The notes under the pieces are model-generated. The model was not told the origin of the DNA and ran no database searches. It saw only the letters and a program-made list of their open reading frames with translations. A stretch of DNA of 13,811 bases from CALMFQ01 sp964495595 (GTDB lineage Bacteria; Pseudomonadota; Gammaproteobacteria; Burkholderiales; SCOH01). The stretch's first letter is position 1. Every line of letters begins with the position of its first letter. Location of the stretch: contig CAZBWH010000077.1 in assembly GCA_964495595.1 (NCBI GenBank), forward strand, positions 1 to 13,811, written 5' to 3'. The position numbers were made by a program, and so were the translations under genes. Of this stretch, positions 13,656-13,811 are shown piece after piece.

Positions 13656-13811
13656 ATGCGTACTGTGTTGTTCTCCCTGCTGCTGGCGCTGGCCAGCCCG
13701 TTGGCGCCGGCAGCCGAACATGCGCATCATGCCCCTGCCGCCGGGCCAGGCCACGCGACGGAGGGCTTGGCGCTGTCGTTGAATCAGGGCCAACGCTGGC
13801 AGACCGATGCC
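13656..13811 (+). CDS. Exported His-containing protein, 3'-truncated by window edge
   Basis: The first 52 residues of a secreted protein are present. Residues 1 to about 19 are a signal peptide (MRTVLFSLLLALASPLAPAA). The mature start is EHAHHAPAAGPGHATEG, again His-rich, followed by LALSLNQGQRWQTDA at the window end. The AAAGG at about 13643-13647 is a fair ribosome site. The last motif resembles small periplasmic proteins, often found near metal loci, in which a Gly-x-x-Trp-x-Thr-Asp motif opens a helical domain; this is from memory and the rest is missing, so I assign no function. It is divergent from the czcI-like gene and may share its control region. Confidence 0.65.
   Translation, partial: MRTVLFSLLLALASPLAPAAEHAHHAPAAGPGHATEGLALSLNQGQRWQTDA

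Noticed and set aside
1..13811. tRNA, rRNA, CRISPR arrays, riboswitches, integrases or transposase genes
   Set aside because: I looked for conserved arms, spaced direct repeats and catalytic motifs and saw none. The inverted-repeat elements are the only mobile-like DNA.

Overview
The window is about 13.8 kb of GC-rich chromosomal DNA. It most likely comes from a Gram-negative betaproteobacterium of the Neisseriales/Chromobacteriaceae type. The reasons are overall composition and codon use, a prmC-grxD pair, a PEP-CTERM surface protein, and a heavy-metal RND efflux locus with a CzcI-type leader gene. This assignment is an inference from gene content; no rRNA or other phylogenetic marker is present.

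Left part (1-4870) is mostly housekeeping. It holds the 3' part of an MgtE magnesium transporter and a DUF454 membrane protein 2 bases behind it. A small AT-richer cassette follows, with overlapping DUF4160 and DUF2442 genes closed by an intrinsic terminator. A histidine phosphatase and a PEP-CTERM protein are on the minus strand. prmC (release-factor methyltransferase) and grxD (CGFS glutaredoxin) are on the plus strand and end in an intrinsic terminator.

Middle part (4871-7126) is one minus-strand gene for a 751-residue protein. It is an internal duplication: two Calx-beta-like segments, each followed by a block of three DUF5648-like repeats, with a PPC-like segment between them. It has no recognisable signal peptide.

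Right part (7309-13348, minus strand) is a heavy-metal efflux locus. In transcription order it encodes a CzcI-like periplasmic protein, a His-rich membrane-anchored accessory protein, a CzcB-type membrane-fusion adaptor (ATGA overlap with the preceding gene), a CzcA/CusA-family RND permease, and a small His-rich periplasmic protein. No outer-membrane factor gene is present. Another His-rich exported protein starts divergently at 13656 and runs off the window. All the non-permease products carry a His-rich stretch soon after the signal peptide, which suggests periplasmic metal handling before export.

The most unusual signal is a dispersed element with about 20-bp terminal inverted repeats. There is a 165-bp copy (12650-12814), a 110-bp copy (7732-7841) and a half copy (about 13527-13571), all inside the metal locus. 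The 165-bp copy lies in frame inside the accessory gene, between a perfect Shine-Dalgarno/start and the signal peptide, and adds exactly 55 codons. The 110-bp copy equals the long one minus exactly 55 bp between two CGT trinucleotides.
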